Assembly: GCA_033725935.1 (NCBI GenBank)
Contig: MU867069.1
Span: 310,001 to 374,000 of the forward strand
DNA from: Cladorrhinum sp. PSN259
Lineage: Eukaryota; Ascomycota; Sordariomycetes; Sordariales; Podosporaceae
Direction of reading: 5' to 3'
DNA length: 64,000 nt
Within the stretch, counting starts at the first letter, position 1. Every line of letters begins with the position of its first letter. The notes beneath the pieces are model-generated. The model did no database searches and had not been told where the DNA came from. It worked only from the letters and a program-made list of their open reading frames with translations. Shown here piece after piece: positions 59,995 to 64,000 of this stretch. The translations under genes and the position numbers were made by a program.

Positions 59995-62642
59995 GGGAGG
60001 TTTTGAAGTTTGTGTGGAGAGCTGGGCGGTGATATTTTTTATATTGTTTGCTCGCTGCTTGTTGCTATGTTTGTTGATGGTTGCTGATGAATGGGGGTTT
60101 AAGTTCGTGTGATACCAGGTTTTTTGTTTGTTTGTGGCATGCTCGGCAAGGAGATGGGAAGAAGATGGCAGTAAACATGGTTATGTACTTATAGAGGCCT
60201 GGCCTTACTGGGTGGCGTCTGGTTGTATTCACGGGGTTCACATTGAATTCCATTGGAGTCTCGGAGGTTTGGGAAGATAAGTTATGCCATTGGAAGGATT
60301 GAGCCAAATATTGATAAACGGAAACAAGGCTACGGGGTCTGGTAAAGCAGGTGCCATCAAACCTGGCGGCAACCATTTTCTCTGTGGGATATCCGTCCAC
60401 AGACAAAACACAGCACAGGGCACCCAAGCAGTTGGCATTAATAATATGCTAATCATCATTTGTACTGTTTGCTGAATATAAGATCAGTGCATCAAGCCAA
60501 GAGGGTATAGGTACATGGAGTCAGGGGGCTGTCCGTCATCATGTATATATTCAGCCATCTTTCCTCTGTCAGAGGGTACTCTCTACACTCGATCGGTCAT
60601 CTTCATAAGCATGTTTCAGCACTCTTATAACTGGATGCCAAGTGCCATCCGCCGGATTATATTCCAGCACCGCTGTAAATTGGCCCTTCTCCATCCTGCG
60701 CAGGATTGAGCAGCACGATCGGCTTCCAGATCTCTGACCTTTTATATAGAAGGAAGCCCCGCGCTTTCTTGTTTCAAAGCACTACTATTTCCTCTCGTCG
60801 CTGTTGTGTCACTGACACACCTGATAACGATGTCAAATGTTGGCGATGCCAACAGACACAGAAGAAAAGTTCGAAAGGTCAGCCACCCCGCGTACCTGTG
60901 TAAGGTATAGTGTCAGTGTACTGTTTGTTGATTCAGAACTCAAAATTGCATGGGATGATCGGAGAGATGTAACCTACCCAGGAGGTTAAGAAAAAAAAAA
61001 AGGCGTCCCAGCCAGAGGCATTAGGGTCACTGCTTGCCATCGCCCGATGTTCGGCAGTGCCATGCCTGAGTAATACACGTCGTCTTTGACTAGTTACGGG
61101 CGGACTGCAACAGACTTACTAAGAAGCAAAGCACCCCAACTGTGTGGCAAGCATCTTTTTCTAGTACTCTTTTCTCCGCGAGTTACCTCCCGAGCGGGAT
61201 GCAGAAGTCGTACGCAGATCACTCCTGTGGCTGAAAGGACTACTTGAACGGTTCAGAGCCACCACCAGCCTGTAAACTGCCAGGAGGAGGTGTATTACAG
61301 CGCCCACTCGCGAGGAGGGACGAAAACGCGCCATAAATGGCGACGAATCGCCTATAAGACGAGGAAGTCGTTAGCATACTTGCTTGAGTTGCGGATTATT
61401 AATGTATACATGAGGTGCTGAAGGGTGAGATGAGGGCGTCGCAAGCGATCGCTGCAAGATGCCATCTATCCCTGTGGAAACTTGAAATGTCTGGATATTT
61501 CTCAAAAGGTACTTACCCCTATACTATCACTATCACACCTTTCCTTGTTTGTGATTCATATTAGTAGGTTGGCTTGAATATCGCAATATAAAGTTTAGAC
61601 GGAAGACTCAGTGTTGACGGAGACGTTGGGAAATGATTGGAAACGAATCCAGGCTGCGAACATTGAATGAAATTTTGAGCTGAGACAAAGGAGCCCACAA
61701 ACTTTTCGCATCGAGCCAGAGCTCAAAGCTCCTGCGGGGCAACCACATACTAGGTAGGGACCTATCCGGTGCTGGGCCTTATCCCCAGGCAGGAACCCCC
61801 TTGCCCTTACCCGGGAATTTGAGGTACCTTAGGCAGTGGTCTTCAACTTTGGCAATCCTACCTATTGAATCCACTGAGGTAGCGGGGGGGTAGACAGTCT
61901 CGCGGAGGTCCTATCGGCTCTCCGCCAGAAAGGAACACAGGTAGTTATGGAACGAAAAACACTTCGAGTTGTCAGCCTTTTATTCGTTCCCCACCAGGAG
62001 GAATTTCTCCTCGTCTATTTTATTGACGTGTGTGAATTTGTTCTTACAGATTCCGATCAGCATTCTGAATCAGTTCATAAGAACGTGGTCAGGAAGCCGT
62101 TCATGAGAATCGATCACGCTCTAAGTCTTATTACCTGAATAACTTGGTCTTGACAGCTCAACTTCCAATTCACACCCTGAAGTGGCAAGTAACAAAATTA
62201 TTGAGGCGGTAGAAGTCCTTGTGTTAATATCCCAAAGTGATGTGCCGAAACCCCACTCTTTAAACCTGGAACTTTGAAGGCGACCTCCAATTGTCTGGCG
62301 TTGTGCCACAGCAATCCCTTCCAGGCATCACCCATTAACAAAGATAAAGCCGCTACTAGTAGGATGTCTGGAGGGTTGCTAGTACGGTCACAAAGTATAC
62401 CCACTATCCGTGATCATGTCCTCCCCACTCCGCCTACTGAGGAGTCGCCCGCTCTCTATCGTTCGAGTTTTACTTTAGGGGTCCTAGGCAAGGAACTCTG
62501 TTAATATCAAACAACTTTATCTCTACTAATACGTACCAGTATGGTTAGTCTGGCAGTATGAGAGAACCAAATATGTCAAGTGCCTTGTTCACTAACCATG
62601 TCTGAGCATAGGAATTCTTACATGCCTATTTGACTACATTTC
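59995..62642. other. Long stretch without a recognisable gene
   Basis: Short frames on both strands (for example 60065-60427 -) show no domain. A short A-run lies at 60.99 kb. The region separates the last intact gene from the polyketide synthase fossil. Confidence 0.55.
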
Positions 62643-63786
62643 TCAGGGGATACTTGCACTCCCTGAACCTCCCACGGTGTTTGATGTAGCCGAAGCCATC
62701 ACTGCCTGCCGCTGGCTGCAAGACGGCGACCACATTGGCAAGGCGGTTGTATGACTCGGCGACAAGGAGAACATTCCTGCTAGACCAATAGCTCACCAAC
62801 CTCTTCGCTTTAATTCAATCGCAAGCTACTTGATCACCGGTGGTCTTGGTGGCTTGTGTAGGTCCGTGGCAATGTGGATGGCAGAACAAGGTGCACGTAG
62901 CTTGATGTTCCTATCGCGAAATGCAGGCAAGAGTATAAGACATGGAGCCTTTCTATTAGAGTTGAAGACAATGGGCTGTGACGTTATTGCCGCTGCGGGT
63001 GGTGTCGACGTTGTGGGCGACGTGAAGCGAGCCATCAGCTGGGCTCCATTCCCCATTAGAGGTCTTGTCCATCTTGCTTCTGCCGACTATCGACGAGGCC
63101 TCGGCATGCCGGCGTCAACCGTGGTAGTGAGCCCGCTGTCAAGTTCCGAGGCAGGCTTTGTTGAAGAGAAGCCAGCGGCCACGAGCAAGATCCGCTATGG
63201 AGGCTATGCCGTTCTTGTCCAAAGGGAGGTTCTACGTTTGATGGAGTATGCCATTCGTAGTCAGCTTCCTGATAGTACTGGGACTTTTTTAGCAGAAGAC
63301 CTAATCATACCTTAGAGTAGCAGCGGCTATGTAGCGATAGGTATGCAATTCGATATATCATTGTCGGGTCCGTCTTGTCGTGCTTTGTGGAGAGGGGATT
63401 CTCGACTTGGGACGTATCATAGCGTTCGTTCAGAGACGAAAGCAACGGCGCAAGGGTCTTTGGAAGTCTGTTCTACAACAGAATTACTTTCTCGCGCACG
63501 ATTCGATCCAGCCGTTCTACAGATGTTGGACGCGCCGAAACTCTTCGGTGTCGAGATCGGCAGACGTGTTTGAGCCATGATGGTAGCAGATGAGGACTCG
63601 GAGATTGACGTGGGACGGACTCTACAACAGGTGGGTGTAGACTTTTTGGTTGTAATTGAACTGCGATAATGATGGAACCTAGTCTTTGAAATAAAGATGA
63701 AGACATTGGAAATTCTGAGCTGCGGAACTCTGCAGGATTTGGGAGCTATCACAATTGAGAAGGTGCTGGTAACGCTGGAGAAATAG
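62643..63786 (+). pseudogene. Fossil of a highly reducing polyketide synthase 3' end (ER end, KR, ACP)
   Basis: Intact enzymes are above 2000 aa and build reduced polyketides; only the last modules remain. From 62643 the frame reads VFDVAEAITACRWLQDGDHI, then GKAVV and a TGA (62752), the end of an enoylreductase. The ketoreductase follows in frame: YLITGGLGGL, then MAEQGARSLMFLSRNAGKS. The KR is shortened; sequence jumps to the post-KR linker SPLSSSEAGFVEEKPA and KIRYGGYA, ending at 63315. A second piece (63343 on) gives ALWRGDSRLGTYH and APKLFGVEIGRRV. The carrier domain has VADEDSEIDVGRTLQQVGVD then FLVVIELR: the phosphopantetheine Ser is Phe. Two stops follow, and the pattern ends LEILSCGTLQDLGAI to 63786. 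C-to-T/G-to-A changes explain several lesions. No tailoring genes are nearby. Confidence 0.85.
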
Positions 63787-64000
63787 CGCTAGGTAGATCG
63801 GGGACTGTCCCTTCCTTGTAGATATTTTACCTATTACTAGAAGATTTGCAGACAAGAAGGGTTTGCTGAACAATGAGTTATGCGTTGTCTACAACAACTT
63901 TTCTTTAACTTAGTTTCTCTTTTCTTTTTCTCGCTGCTCATACATCTAAACGGTACTTTTTAACTCAGCACATCCCTATCACTCCACATATCCGCCTTCA

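Overview
The window is nuclear DNA from a filamentous ascomycete (Pezizomycotina, most likely a Sordariomycete). The reasons are short GT-AG introns (about 55-340 nt) with CTAAC/CTGAC-like branch sites, widely spaced genes on both strands, and a fungal gene set: a Dal5-type permease, a CSC1-type channel, a Tps3/Tsl1-type trehalose subunit, and DUF1996 and CYSTM proteins. All exon joins given here were worked out by eye from splice sites and reading-frame continuity. No searches were run.

Layout, left to right. 1-3.8 kb: no recognisable gene. 3.8-5.5 kb: MFS anion/allantoate-type permease (+). 5.5-9.3 kb: AT-rich, no recognisable gene. 9.3-10 kb: a small spliced Cys-rich ORF (+) followed by an isolated copy of the last KH domain of a PBP2/HEK2-type RNA-binding protein. 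11.9-12.9 kb: a D-2-hydroxyacid (D-lactate) dehydrogenase broken by two frameshifts. 13.2-15.4 kb: secreted subtilase (-). 15.9-18.5 kb: Mx-like dynamin GTPase (-). 20-22.7 kb: CSC1/TMEM63-like mechanosensitive channel (+). 24.4-29.2 kb: the meiotic MutS homologue MSH4 (-), unusually long because about 33 histidine-rich hexapeptide repeats sit in its N-terminal part. 30.7-33.5 kb: decayed HAK/KUP potassium transporter (-). 36.1-37.7 kb: branched-chain aminotransferase (-). 38.7-41.5 kb: trehalose synthase complex subunit of the Tps3/Tsl1 type (-). 45.3-46 kb: an unknown basic/Ser-rich protein (-), divergent from a CYSTM protein (47.6-48.2 kb, +). 48.5 kb: scrap of a fungal rhodopsin-like membrane protein (-). 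49-51.1 kb: CAX-type Ca2+/H+ antiporter (-). 52.4-55.5 kb: hydantoinase/oxoprolinase fused to a DUF917 domain (-), divergent from a secreted DUF1996 protein (56.2-57.2 kb, +). 57.5-58.7 kb: homocysteine S-methyltransferase (-). 59.5-60 kb: small single-pass membrane protein (+). 62.6-63.8 kb: fossil of the 3' end of a highly reducing polyketide synthase (+).

There is no operon or obvious biosynthetic cluster. Most intact genes are housekeeping, transport or stress functions that act independently. The most unusual features are the MSH4 tandem repeat and the number of dead or fragmentary genes: dehydrogenase, K+ transporter, PKS, KH fragment and rhodopsin fragment. The PKS relic carries changes of the C-to-T/G-to-A kind expected from repeat-induced point mutation; the dehydrogenase and transporter carry indels and other changes, so decay or sequencing error must be separated for them. 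I did not find a clear, wholly new multi-gene system.
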